Source: Geodermatophilus sp. YIM 151500
Lineage (GTDB): Bacteria > Actinomycetota > Actinomycetes > Mycobacteriales > Geodermatophilaceae
Reading direction: 5' to 3'
DNA: 64,000 bases
NCBI RefSeq assembly: GCF_025716945.1
Contig: NZ_JAOVZT010000003.1
Location: 2,032-66,031 of the forward strand
Below, one piece after another: positions 38,377-45,860 of the stretch (the stretch's first letter is position 1; each line of letters begins with the position of its first letter). A program made the translations under genes and the position numbers. The notes beneath the pieces were generated by a model. That model searched no databases. It worked only from the letters and a program-made list of their open reading frames with translations, and was not told the DNA's origin.

Positions 38377-39539
38377 GCACCCAGACCCCTGAGCGGGAAG
38401 CAGTCGCTGCTGCCCCCACCCCGGGCTGCTCGAAGCAGGCGGCCCTGATGATCATGAGCCTGTTCGTGGTGCTGGCCGTGGCCGCGACCACCCTGGGCTC
38501 GGACCTGCTGCGCAGGGCCGCGGCAACGACCGACGGCGACTTCGCGGGGGAGACCCTGGAGGTGCTCATCCCGCTGGCCGAGGGCGGTGGGACCGACACC
38601 TGGGCCCGCTACGTCGGCACCGAGCTCAGCCACGTGGTGCCCGGGCAGCCAGGCTTCGCCCCGGTCAACGAGCCCGGCGGGGAGGGCATCGCAGGAACCA
38701 ACGCCTTCGTCGCCGAGGCCCGGGCCGACGGCACGGAGATCCTCGTGTCCACGGCCAGCAGCGTCGTCCCGTGGGTGTTGGGCCGCAGCGAGGTGCAGTA
38801 CGACTTCGATCAGCTGACCCCGATCCTGGCCAACGGCAGCGGCGGGGTCATCTACGCACGGACTGCCGCCGGCGTGTCCTCCGTCGAGGACCTGGTGAAC
38901 CGGGACACCCCGCTGCGCTTCGGCGGCATCAGCGCCACCGGGCTGGACCTCACGACCCTCGTGGCCTTCGACCTGCTCGGTGCCGACGTCGAGTCCATCT
39001 TCGGCTTCGAAGGCCGAGGGCCGGTCAACCTGGCGCTCCAGCGCGGCGAGGTGGATCTGGACTACCAGACCACGTCGGCGTACGGGCCCGCCGTCGCACC
39101 TCTGGTCTTGTCCGGCACCGCCGTCCCCTTGATGTCCATGGGCCAGGTCGACGTGGCCGGCAAGATCGTCCGGGACCCCAACTTCCCGGACCTGCCCACC
39201 GTCGTCGAGGTCTACGAGCAGCTGTACGGCGAGGCTCCCGGCGGGCCCGCCCTCGAGGCATACCGCTCGCTCCTGGCGCTGACCTACACCTGGCAGAAGG
39301 CCATGTGGGTGCCGGAGAAGACCCCCGACGCGGCGGTCCAGACCCTGCGCACCTCGGCTCACGAGATGGCCGAGGACCCCGAGTTCACCGACGCCGCCGC
39401 CGAGGTGCTGGGCGGCTACCCGATCATCGCCGACGACGACCTTCCCGCGCTCGTGCACGACGCCTACACCGTCGAGCCCGACGTCCGCGACTACGTCGTC
39501 GAGCTGCTGGCCTCCGACCACGACGTCCAGCTGGACTGA
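38373..39539 (+). CDS. tctC: Tripartite tricarboxylate transporter substrate-binding protein (TctC)
   Basis: A 388-residue protein from ATG 38373 (4-bp overlap with prpF). One N-terminal hydrophobic helix (LMIMSLFVVLAVAATTLGS) anchors or exports it. The binding domain begins LEVLIPLAEGGGTDTWARYV and has VVPGQPGFAPVNEPGGEGIA and LRFGGISATGLDLTTLVAFD, the usual TctC topology. There is no lipobox Cys, so it is probably membrane-tethered. It is longer than the usual about 320 residues. It presents the substrate to the fused TctAB permease downstream. Confidence 0.88.
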   Translation: MSTQTPEREAVAAAPTPGCSKQAALMIMSLFVVLAVAATTLGSDLLRRAAATTDGDFAGETLEVLIPLAEGGGTDTWARYVGTELSHVVPGQPGFAPVNEPGGEGIAGTNAFVAEARADGTEILVSTASSVVPWVLGRSEVQYDFDQLTPILANGSGGVIYARTAAGVSSVEDLVNRDTPLRFGGISATGLDLTTLVAFDLLGADVESIFGFEGRGPVNLALQRGEVDLDYQTTSAYGPAVAPLVLSGTAVPLMSMGQVDVAGKIVRDPNFPDLPTVVEVYEQLYGEAPGGPALEAYRSLLALTYTWQKAMWVPEKTPDAAVQTLRTSAHEMAEDPEFTDAAAEVLGGYPIIADDDLPALVHDAYTVEPDVRDYVVELLASDHDVQLD

Positions 39540-39549
39540 GGAGCTCTCC

Positions 39550-41535
39550 GTGCTCGACTCCGCACTCGCCGCCCTGGCCTCGCTCACCCAACCGTCCCTG
39601 CTGCTCATGCTGGCCGTCGGCGTGGTCGCCGGTCTGGTCATCGGCCTGATCCCCGGCCTGGGCGGCACCGGCGCCGTCGCCATCCTGCTCCCGGTCACCT
39701 TCGGCATGGAGGCCGAGCAGGCGCTCGCGCTGCTCATCGGGGCGCTGGCCGTGGTGCACACCTCCGACACCGTCGCCGCGGTGCTGCTGGGGGCACCCGG
39801 CTCGGCGTCGGCCAGCGTCACCATGCTCGACGGCTACGCGATGGCCAAACAGGGCCGGGCCGCACGGGCGCTGTCCCTGGCGTTCCTGTCCTCCATGGCC
39901 GGCGGGATCATCGGCGCCGTCGGCCTCACCCTGGCCATCCCGCTGGCCCGGCCGCTGGTGCTCTCCTTCGGCGCTCCGGAGCTGTTCATGCTCACGGTGC
40001 TCGGTGTCTCACTGGCAGCGGTGCTGTCACGGGGCAACGTGGCCAAGGGCCTGGTCGCCGGTTGCCTCGGCCTGCTGCTGGGTCTGGTCGGCATCGCACC
40101 CTCCACGGCGGAGTACCGGTTCACCGGCGGCAGCCTGTTCCTCGCCGACGGGCTGTCCCTCGTCGCCGTCGCGCTCGGTGTGTTCGGTCTGGCCGAGATC
40201 GCCTCGCGGGTCGGGCAGCGGCAGCAGCCCGGTGAGGAGATCGCCCTGGGCCACGGCTGGCTGGCCGGCGTCCGGGAGTGGCTGGGCCACTGGACGCAGG
40301 TCATCCGCGGCGCACTCATCGGCATCTGGGCCGGCGTGCTGCCCGGCGTCGGCGCCACGGCCGGCACCTGGCTGGCCTACGGGCAGAGCGTGGCCACGGC
40401 CAAGGACAAGAGCAAGTTCGGCAAGGGCGACCCTCGCGGGATCATCGGCCCGGAGAGCGCGAACAACTCGGTGGAGGCCGGTGACCTCATCCCCACGTTG
40501 CTGTTCGGCATCCCCGGCGGGGTGCCCGCAGCGATGCTCCTCGGCACCCTGCTGACCTACGGCATACAGCCCGGCCCGGCCATCGTCACCGACCACCTCG
40601 ACCTCATGTACCTGATCGTGTGGGCGTTCGCGATCGCCAGCGTCGTCGGCGCCGCGCTGTGCTTCCTGGTGACCAAGCCGCTGGCCCGCATCACCAAGGT
40701 GCCTTTCGCCGTCCTCGGCCCCGGCCTGGTGGTCGTGATGCTGCTCGGCGCGTTCCAGGAGAGCGGTCAGCTCGGCGACCTGTGGGTCATGATCGCGCTC
40801 GGCTTGCTCGGCTGGCTGCTCAAGGACACCGGGTTCCCGCGGGCGCCGTTCCTCATCGGCTTCGTCCTGGCCATCCCTCTGGAGCGCTACTACTTCCTCA
40901 CCGACGCCGTGTACGACGGCGCCGAGTGGCTGGCGCGCCCCTGGGTGATCGTCTTCCTGGTCGTGCTGATCGCACCGGCTGTCTTCGCGCTGATCCGCTA
41001 CCTGCGTCGGCGCCGGGGCACCGACACCGACGACCGGACGGTCGAGCCGGCCGGCGACGACGAGGGCGAGCTGTCCGGCTCGGTGTGGTCATTGCTGACT
41101 GCCGCGGGGATGCTTGTGGTCTTCGTGACCGCCTTCGTGGTGGCCGGCGGCTACAGCCCGGACGCCCGCCTCGTGCCGAGGCTGATCACGGGCGTCGGCG
41201 CGCTCGCCGCGCTGGTGCTGCTGATCCTGGAGATCCGCCGGTTGCGGTCGGTGTCGACCAGCCCGGTTCCGGGGGAGCAACCCGCACGCCGGCGGTTCCC
41301 CGGCGTCGCCGTGGCCGCCCGCACCTTCGTCTGGATGGCGGCCTTCCTGGGCCTGGTCGCCCTGGGTGGCTACGTCGCCGCAGCCCTGGTGTTCGTCCCT
41401 GCCTTCCTGCTCTACGTCGCCCGGGCCCGCACCCGGACGGTGCTCGTCTACGGACTGGTCACCGCCGCCCTGCTGGTCCTGGCCCCCATCCTGCTGCCCG
41501 TCGAACTACCCCTGGGAGCTCTGATGACCCGGTGA
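39550..41535 (+). CDS. tctA: Fused TctA-TctB permease of a tripartite tricarboxylate transporter
   Basis: A 661-residue protein from GTG 39550 (GAGGAG upstream). Residues 1-about 485 are TctA: GLIPGLGGTGAVAILLPVTF, GAPGSASASVTMLDGYAMAK and LLFGIPGGVPAAMLLGTLLT, with about 11-12 helices. After an acidic linker (TDTDDRTVEPAGDDEGELSG), the last about 155 residues form four helices resembling TctB, with RLITGVGALAALVLLILEIR and a terminal ARTFVWMAAFLGLVALGG. TctA and TctB are usually separate; here no separate tctB exists in the operon, so the fusion supplies it. Driven by the proton or sodium gradient. Confidence 0.88.
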   Translation: MLDSALAALASLTQPSLLLMLAVGVVAGLVIGLIPGLGGTGAVAILLPVTFGMEAEQALALLIGALAVVHTSDTVAAVLLGAPGSASASVTMLDGYAMAKQGRAARALSLAFLSSMAGGIIGAVGLTLAIPLARPLVLSFGAPELFMLTVLGVSLAAVLSRGNVAKGLVAGCLGLLLGLVGIAPSTAEYRFTGGSLFLADGLSLVAVALGVFGLAEIASRVGQRQQPGEEIALGHGWLAGVREWLGHWTQVIRGALIGIWAGVLPGVGATAGTWLAYGQSVATAKDKSKFGKGDPRGIIGPESANNSVEAGDLIPTLLFGIPGGVPAAMLLGTLLTYGIQPGPAIVTDHLDLMYLIVWAFAIASVVGAALCFLVTKPLARITKVPFAVLGPGLVVVMLLGAFQESGQLGDLWVMIALGLLGWLLKDTGFPRAPFLIGFVLAIPLERYYFLTDAVYDGAEWLARPWVIVFLVVLIAPAVFALIRYLRRRRGTDTDDRTVEPAGDDEGELSGSVWSLLTAAGMLVVFVTAFVVAGGYSPDARLVPRLITGVGALAALVLLILEIRRLRSVSTSPVPGEQPARRRFPGVAVAARTFVWMAAFLGLVALGGYVAAALVFVPAFLLYVARARTRTVLVYGLVTAALLVLAPILLPVELPLGALMTR

Positions 41536-41906
41536 CCGTCCTGACCACCGTGGCGAATGCCGTCGAAGCAGCCGCCGTCCTCCCGGCAGCCGCCGCCGAG
41601 GCGGCCCGCCGCAACAGCGACCTGCACGTCCTGAATCTCACCAGCGGGAGGGACACGCAGGCCCTGACCGCGGCACTGGACGCAGCTCGTGCAGAATTGG
41701 GTCCGGACGGGCGAGCAGTCGTCGTGACCGAGCCGTCCATCCCCGACCACGCGTCAGCGGCCCTCGTCGCGGCCGACGAGACCCGCGCCGAGGTCCTCGT
41801 GATCGGAGTCCGACGGCGCAGCCCGGTCGGCAAGCTGGTGATGGGCTCGGTCGCCCAGACCATCCTGCTCGACGCCGACTGCCCCGTCCTGGCCGTGCGG
41901 GTCTGA
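41532..41906 (+). CDS. Universal stress protein (UspA family), short
   Basis: A 124-residue protein from GTG 41532, overlapping tctAB by 4 bp. The C-terminal Usp motif is LVIGVRRRSPVGKLVMGSVA, then QTILLDADCPVLAVRV: the ATP-binding G-x2-G-x9-G pattern is altered (GVRRRSPVGKLVMGS). The N-terminal strand (VTVLTTVANAVEAAAVLPAA) lacks the usual DGS start. Usp genes often accompany TTT and TRAP transporter operons; the role is unknown. Confidence 0.82.
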   Translation: MTVLTTVANAVEAAAVLPAAAAEAARRNSDLHVLNLTSGRDTQALTAALDAARAELGPDGRAVVVTEPSIPDHASAALVAADETRAEVLVIGVRRRSPVGKLVMGSVAQTILLDADCPVLAVRV

Positions 41907-42016
41907 CCACCACACCGGCAGCGTGAGCAGAAGGGCCGCGGCCCGGCCACCCGCGGTGGCCGGGCCGCGGCAGTCCTCAGCATGCTCTGTCGACCAGGTC
42001 CGAGGAGGCCGACGAG

Positions 42017-42363
42017 ATGCCCACCCCCGGCGAGCCTGCGGGCGCCACGCCCGGCGGAGACCGGGACGACGACCGCCGCCGGCCGTCGATGACGATCCCG
42101 ATGACGCCGGACACGTCCTACTCGACGTGCAACGGCCACGGCGGTCCGCTGCCGAAGTACCTGGACCAGGTGGCCTGCACACGTGACCCGCTGGGCGCGG
42201 AGTTGCGCAGTCACGCTGTCGGTGGGCCAGATCGTGTTCCGCGAACCCGCGCACGTCGGTGAGTTGGTGACCTTCCGGGCCAGTCAACCGCACCGGTCGC
42301 ACCTCCATGGAGATCAGAGTGCGGGGACTATGCAGGACCTGGTGAGCCGGGTCGTCCTTCGCG
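42017..42363 (+). pseudogene. Decayed acyl-CoA thioesterase (hotdog fold)
   Basis: From ATG 42017 one frame reads PSMTIPMTPDTSYSTCNGHG, then LPKYLDQVACTRDPLG. A second frame continues LSVGQIVFREPAHVGELVTF, RASQ, and a third gives VNRTGRTSMEIRVRG. Together these match the order of a standard acyl-CoA thioesterase (TPD...GN-HGG...LDQVA...VGELV-FRA...VN-TGRTSMEI-V-V), with at least two frameshifts and missing stretches. Inactive. Confidence 0.7.
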
Positions 42364-42375
42364 CTCGACCCGGCG

Positions 42376-42576
42376 GTGCACGTCGTCGTCAACTACGACG
42401 ATCTCGACCTCGGCCCTGACGCAGCGGATCCCTTCTGCGCCATGGTCAGGAGCAACGAGGAGCGCTTCTTCCTCTCCTCCACCCGCTGCTCGACGAACGC
42501 GTTCCTCCGCCGCCGGTTGGGCCGGGAGTTCACCGTGAACGACCTCGACGCCGGCTTCGGCGAGCACCCTCGCTGA
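42376..42576 (+). pseudogene. Possible C-terminal remnant of an acyl-CoA:3-ketoacid CoA-transferase
   Basis: A 66-residue open piece from GTG 42376: HVVVNYDDLDLGPDAADPFC, then AMVRSNEERFFLSSTRCSTN and AFLRRRLGREFTVNDLDAGF. The pattern NYD-x-(F/L)-x-L...RY-T-AFLR-KLG resembles the C-terminus of family I CoA-transferases. The rest of the protein is absent, so this is a fragment next to the thioesterase remnant. Confidence 0.45.
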
Positions 42577-42890
42577 GTGCGTGCCTCCACCACCGTGGCC
42601 CCGCCCGGGGGACTCCTGGCGGGGACGGCGTTGGCCACGCGCCGCCGACCGCCTCGGCGGCGCACCAGCCGGTGGAACAGACGGCCAGGACGGCGCCGGA
42701 CGCACCGCCGAAGGCGGTGGCTCGGGAGGTCGCGAGGATCAGGCGTTCGGTCCTCTGGGGGTCCACCTCGGGCCGGGGGCATGACCCTTCCTCGGTGACG
42801 AGTTGATCTGCGGTGCCGATCCGTGCCATCCGGCACCCCCAGCCCCTAGCGTCGGCACCGACCCACCGGAGGACCACGGAAGGGGATCCC
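42577..42890. other. Intergenic stretch upstream of the dinB-like gene
   Basis: About 314 bp. It contains the promoter box of the next gene near its end. The remainder shows only short, non-convincing frames on both strands, possibly more eroded coding DNA. Confidence 0.45.
42847..42852 (+). promoter_or_regulatory. -10 box (TAGCGT) for the dinB-like gene
   Basis: TAGCGT fits TANNNT, about 38 bp upstream of ATG 42891. Confidence 0.5.
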
Positions 42891-43403
42891 ATGACCGGTA
42901 CGACCACCCTCACGCGCGAGCGGGCCGACCTCGTCGAGTCCCTGCGGCGACACCGGGCTTTCCTGCGGTTCACCGTGCGCGACCTGACCGCCGAACAGGC
43001 GCAGCGGCGGCCCACCGCCAGCTCACTCGACCTGGCGGGGCTGATCAAGCACGTCGCGGCCCAGGAGGCCGGATGGGTGCGGTTCGCCGAGGGCGGGGCC
43101 GAGGCGATGAACCGCAATTGGGGCCCCGACGTCGTGTCCCGACACTGGCACCTCGCGCCGGGGGAGACGCTGGCAGGTGTGCTGTCCGACTACGAGGCGG
43201 TGGCCCGGCACACCGATGAAGTCGTCGCCACGCTCCCGGACCTGGACGCCGAGCACGCGTTGCCAGAGGCACCCTGGTTCGAGCCGGGCGCCCGCTGGTC
43301 GGCCCGACGCGTCTTCCTGCACATCATCGCCGAGACCGCTCAGCACGCCGGCCACGCCGACATCCTGCGGGAATCGATCGACGGTCAGAAGACGATGGGC
43401 TGA
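42891..43403 (+). CDS. DinB-superfamily (DUF664-like) protein
   Basis: A 170-residue four-helix-bundle protein from ATG 42891, with AAGGGG upstream. The DinB-like metal site can be seen in SLDLAGLIKHVAAQEAGWVR and in the last helix, VFLHIIAETAQHAGHADILR, where histidines alternate as in bacillithiol/mycothiol-dependent enzymes. Actinobacterial members are often mycothiol-dependent transferases; the substrate is unknown. Intact, with its own promoter, between decayed genes. Confidence 0.82.
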   Translation: MTGTTTLTRERADLVESLRRHRAFLRFTVRDLTAEQAQRRPTASSLDLAGLIKHVAAQEAGWVRFAEGGAEAMNRNWGPDVVSRHWHLAPGETLAGVLSDYEAVARHTDEVVATLPDLDAEHALPEAPWFEPGARWSARRVFLHIIAETAQHAGHADILRESIDGQKTMG

Positions 43404-43786
43404 CGCAGGCGCTCCCCGCCATCCATCCGGCACCCGGGGCGCCCGGCGGCCGGGCGCTCCGGGTCACCATGGTCGACCTAGCTCCCGGACGTGGCGCGGT
43501 CGCCGGACTGCTGCCAGAGCGCCCGCACGGTGTCGTTGATGGGCGGGCCGGTGAACTGGATCTCGTGCCCGCGCCTTCGACCACCGCCCGCGAGGCGCCG
43601 ATCCGCTCCGCCAGGTCGTCGCAGATGGCGTCGAAGAGCCGGGACCGTGCGCCCTCGGCCGCGCCGACGGTCTCGGCTTCGCCGAGCAGGCGACCCACGT
43701 CCTCGTGGTCGGCTCGGGCGGCCGCGCGGGCGCCAACCACGCCTCCACCGCGCACCGCGGCACGGAGCAGCTGCTGCCACGGCCGG
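43404..43786 (-). other. Degenerate coding stretch downstream of the anti-sigma gene
   Basis: Reverse-strand frames contain protein-like fragments without usable starts: RADHEDVGRLLGEAETVG with RSRLFDAICDDLAERIGASR (faintly hemerythrin-like), and in another frame GHEIQFTGPPINDTVRALWQ followed by a stop near 43480. They look like eroded remains of one or two genes. I cannot name the family with confidence. Confidence 0.4.
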
Positions 43787-44059
43787 TCAGCGTCGTCGTG
43801 CCTCGAGGAACGTGGCCATCAGCCGGTCGCGCAGCAGGGGGTCGACGTCGGCGACGTCGGCGGTGGTGAGCCGTCCGGCCAGCCGCACCACCGTGCGCCA
43901 CTGCGCGAGGGCCGTGCGGCAGCCCTCGCAGCGTTCGAGGTGCTGCTCGATGCGCCGGCGCTCCTCGACCGGCAGGGTGCCGTCGAGGTACGCGGTGAGC
44001 TGCTCGACGAGGTCGACGCACCGTTCCTCGGTGCCGCCCGTGCCGGGCTCGCCGTTCAC
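43787..44059 (-). CDS. Zinc-finger (zf-HC2) anti-sigma factor
   Basis: A 90-residue protein from GTG 44059. The HC2 zinc-binding anti-sigma motif is RRRIEQHLERCEGCRTALAQ (His-x3-Cys-x2-Cys), preceded by VDLVEQLTAYLDGTLPVEER. There is no transmembrane helix, so it is a soluble ZAS-type domain protein. Such proteins sequester a cognate ECF sigma factor and usually overlap its gene. Here the overlapping upstream gene (GTGA) is instead the MFS-sigma fusion, so the anti-sigma's target may be that fused domain. Confidence 0.88.
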   Translation of the reverse strand: MNGEPGTGGTEERCVDLVEQLTAYLDGTLPVEERRRIEQHLERCEGCRTALAQWRTVVRLAGRLTTADVADVDPLLRDRLMATFLEARRR

Positions 44060-45624
44060 GTGGCACGCCTCCCCTCGAGATGCCGCGCCACCCGGGAGCG
44101 CACCAGACCGCGTGCCGCATGCAGACGCAGCTGCTCGTCCCGGGGACTGATACCGAGCGCTCGGGCCACGTCACCGGGTGGTCGGCCCTCGACGTCGCGC
44201 AGGACCATGACCCGCCGGAGCTCGACCGGCATCTCCATGAGCGCGGTGCGGACCTCGGCGGCCGCTTCCGCGTCGTGCACCTCCGTGCCGAGCCCCGCCC
44301 AGGCGGCGGGCGGTACCGCCCAGTGACCCGGCCAGTCCGGATCGTCGTCGGGCAGGAACCGATCCGGCGGGAACGTGGGCGCCGCCTCCTCGTGCAGCGG
44401 TGCAGCGACGGGAGCCGTCGGTGCCGTGGGCAGGACCGTGATGACGAGGACGCCGCAGACGACCGCCACCGCGACGAACAGCCAGCCCGCGTCGCCGACG
44501 CCCACCCGGTCGCTGACGAACCCGACGAGGAGCGCGAACGGCACGAAGGTGAGCCAGGTGAGCGTGCCGACGCCGGAGGCGACTCCGGCGCGGACCGCCG
44601 ACGGCACGGCGTCGTGCAGCCGTCGCGTGACCGGGATCCCCACCGCGACGACGACGGCGGTGAGCACCACCTGCGCGCCGACCACCACTGCCGGTGCGGT
44701 GCTCCCCACCAGGACGAGCGTGCAGGCGACCATCACGCCGGCCAGCGCGGCCGCCCCGCTCCGCCGCGTCACCCAGCGCTGCGAACCGAGCAGTCCGCCC
44801 AGCCCCAGGGCAGAAGTCAGGCCGGCCCAGTGCGGCCCGTACCAGATCGCCGGGACGGCGAGGGCGACCAGCCAGAGGGGACCGAACTCCAGCATCCCCT
44901 GCATCGTCAGCGCGGCCGCGATCGTCAGCGCGATCACGGGCCGCAGCCGGCCCCGCTGCAGGAGCGTGCGGTAGGTGGTGGCGAGCTGGCGTCGGAGCGG
45001 GACGGACTCCTCGGCCCGGTGCAGCCGCGGCTCGCGGAACAGGCACACCGCCACCCCCGCCGCGACCAGGAGCGGGACGGTCAGGAAGTACGTGACCCGC
45101 AGGGAGAGGAGTTCGGCGAGGACTCCGCCGGTCAGCGCGCTCGTGACGAGCGCGACGCTCTCGACGACCCGTACCCGGCCGATGACCCGTTCGAAGTCAT
45201 CGCTCGAGCCGGTCTCCTCGAGGAGCGTGTCGTAGACGACCGACTCGAACGTCCCCGACTGCATGGCGAAGAAGATGCCGAGGAAGAACGCCGACACCAT
45301 GTACGTCGCCACGTTCGGACTGGCCCCGCCGATCGCGGCACTCAGCGCCGCGGCGAGGCAGGCCAGCACCAGGACGCCGCGACGGCTCCACCGGTCGGCG
45401 AGCACGCCCGACGGCACCTCGAAGACGGGCACGACCACCGAGTACACGGCCGCCATCAGGCCCACGCCGGCCGCGTCGAAGCCGATGCCGGTCATGAACA
45501 GCTTCTCGATGGGCACCCACAGCGCGAGGTTCTGCAGGAACGCGGCCGCGTACAACGGCGCGAGCCGCCGCCGGAGTGCCCGGCGGGTCGGCACCGCCAC
45601 CCGCTTCTCCGCCGCCACGGCCAC
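44056..45624 (-). CDS. MFS transporter fused to the C-terminal half of an ECF sigma factor
   Basis: A 522-residue protein from GTG 45624 (GGGGAGG 6 bp upstream); ATG/GTG further up to 45738 adds a poor basic extension. Residues about 10-405 are a 12-helix MFS transporter with motif A in GVLADRWSRRGVL. From about residue 412 the sequence turns soluble: FPPDRFLPDDDPDWPGHWAV is the inter-domain linker typical of an ECF sigma group, and EVRTALMEMPVELRRVMVLR, DVEGRPPGDVARALGISPRD is sigma region 4 with its HTH. Region 2 (-10 binding) is absent. The stop overlaps the anti-sigma GTG. Either a functional membrane-tethered -35-binding or decoy domain, or a deletion chimera. Confidence 0.85.
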   Translation of the reverse strand: MAVAAEKRVAVPTRRALRRRLAPLYAAAFLQNLALWVPIEKLFMTGIGFDAAGVGLMAAVYSVVVPVFEVPSGVLADRWSRRGVLVLACLAAALSAAIGGASPNVATYMVSAFFLGIFFAMQSGTFESVVYDTLLEETGSSDDFERVIGRVRVVESVALVTSALTGGVLAELLSLRVTYFLTVPLLVAAGVAVCLFREPRLHRAEESVPLRRQLATTYRTLLQRGRLRPVIALTIAAALTMQGMLEFGPLWLVALAVPAIWYGPHWAGLTSALGLGGLLGSQRWVTRRSGAAALAGVMVACTLVLVGSTAPAVVVGAQVVLTAVVVAVGIPVTRRLHDAVPSAVRAGVASGVGTLTWLTFVPFALLVGFVSDRVGVGDAGWLFVAVAVVCGVLVITVLPTAPTAPVAAPLHEEAAPTFPPDRFLPDDDPDWPGHWAVPPAAWAGLGTEVHDAEAAAEVRTALMEMPVELRRVMVLRDVEGRPPGDVARALGISPRDEQLRLHAARGLVRSRVARHLEGRRAT

Positions 45625-45860
45625 GGCACGCCTCCCCGCCCTCGGCCGGAGCGCTGATCGACGCTCCACGGGCCCGCCGGCCGCACGCGGCATCGACCGG
45701 CCCGCACCGTTTCGACCGCATCCCGGCACCGAAGTCATCGCCCGGCACCGGGAGGTCGCCGCCCAGCTCCGGGAGGTGGCCGTGGCGCTCCCGGGACGAC
45801 CCGCCCGCCGGAGTCGGGGTCACCGGCCTGGGCGGGTGGCCGGCGGGCCGAGGCGCGCCC

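Noticed and set aside
44056-45738. Two separate genes (MFS and sigma) instead of a fusion
   Set aside because: The frame has no stop between the parts, and I found no start with a ribosome site at the start of the sigma-like part; region 2 is absent in any frame nearby.
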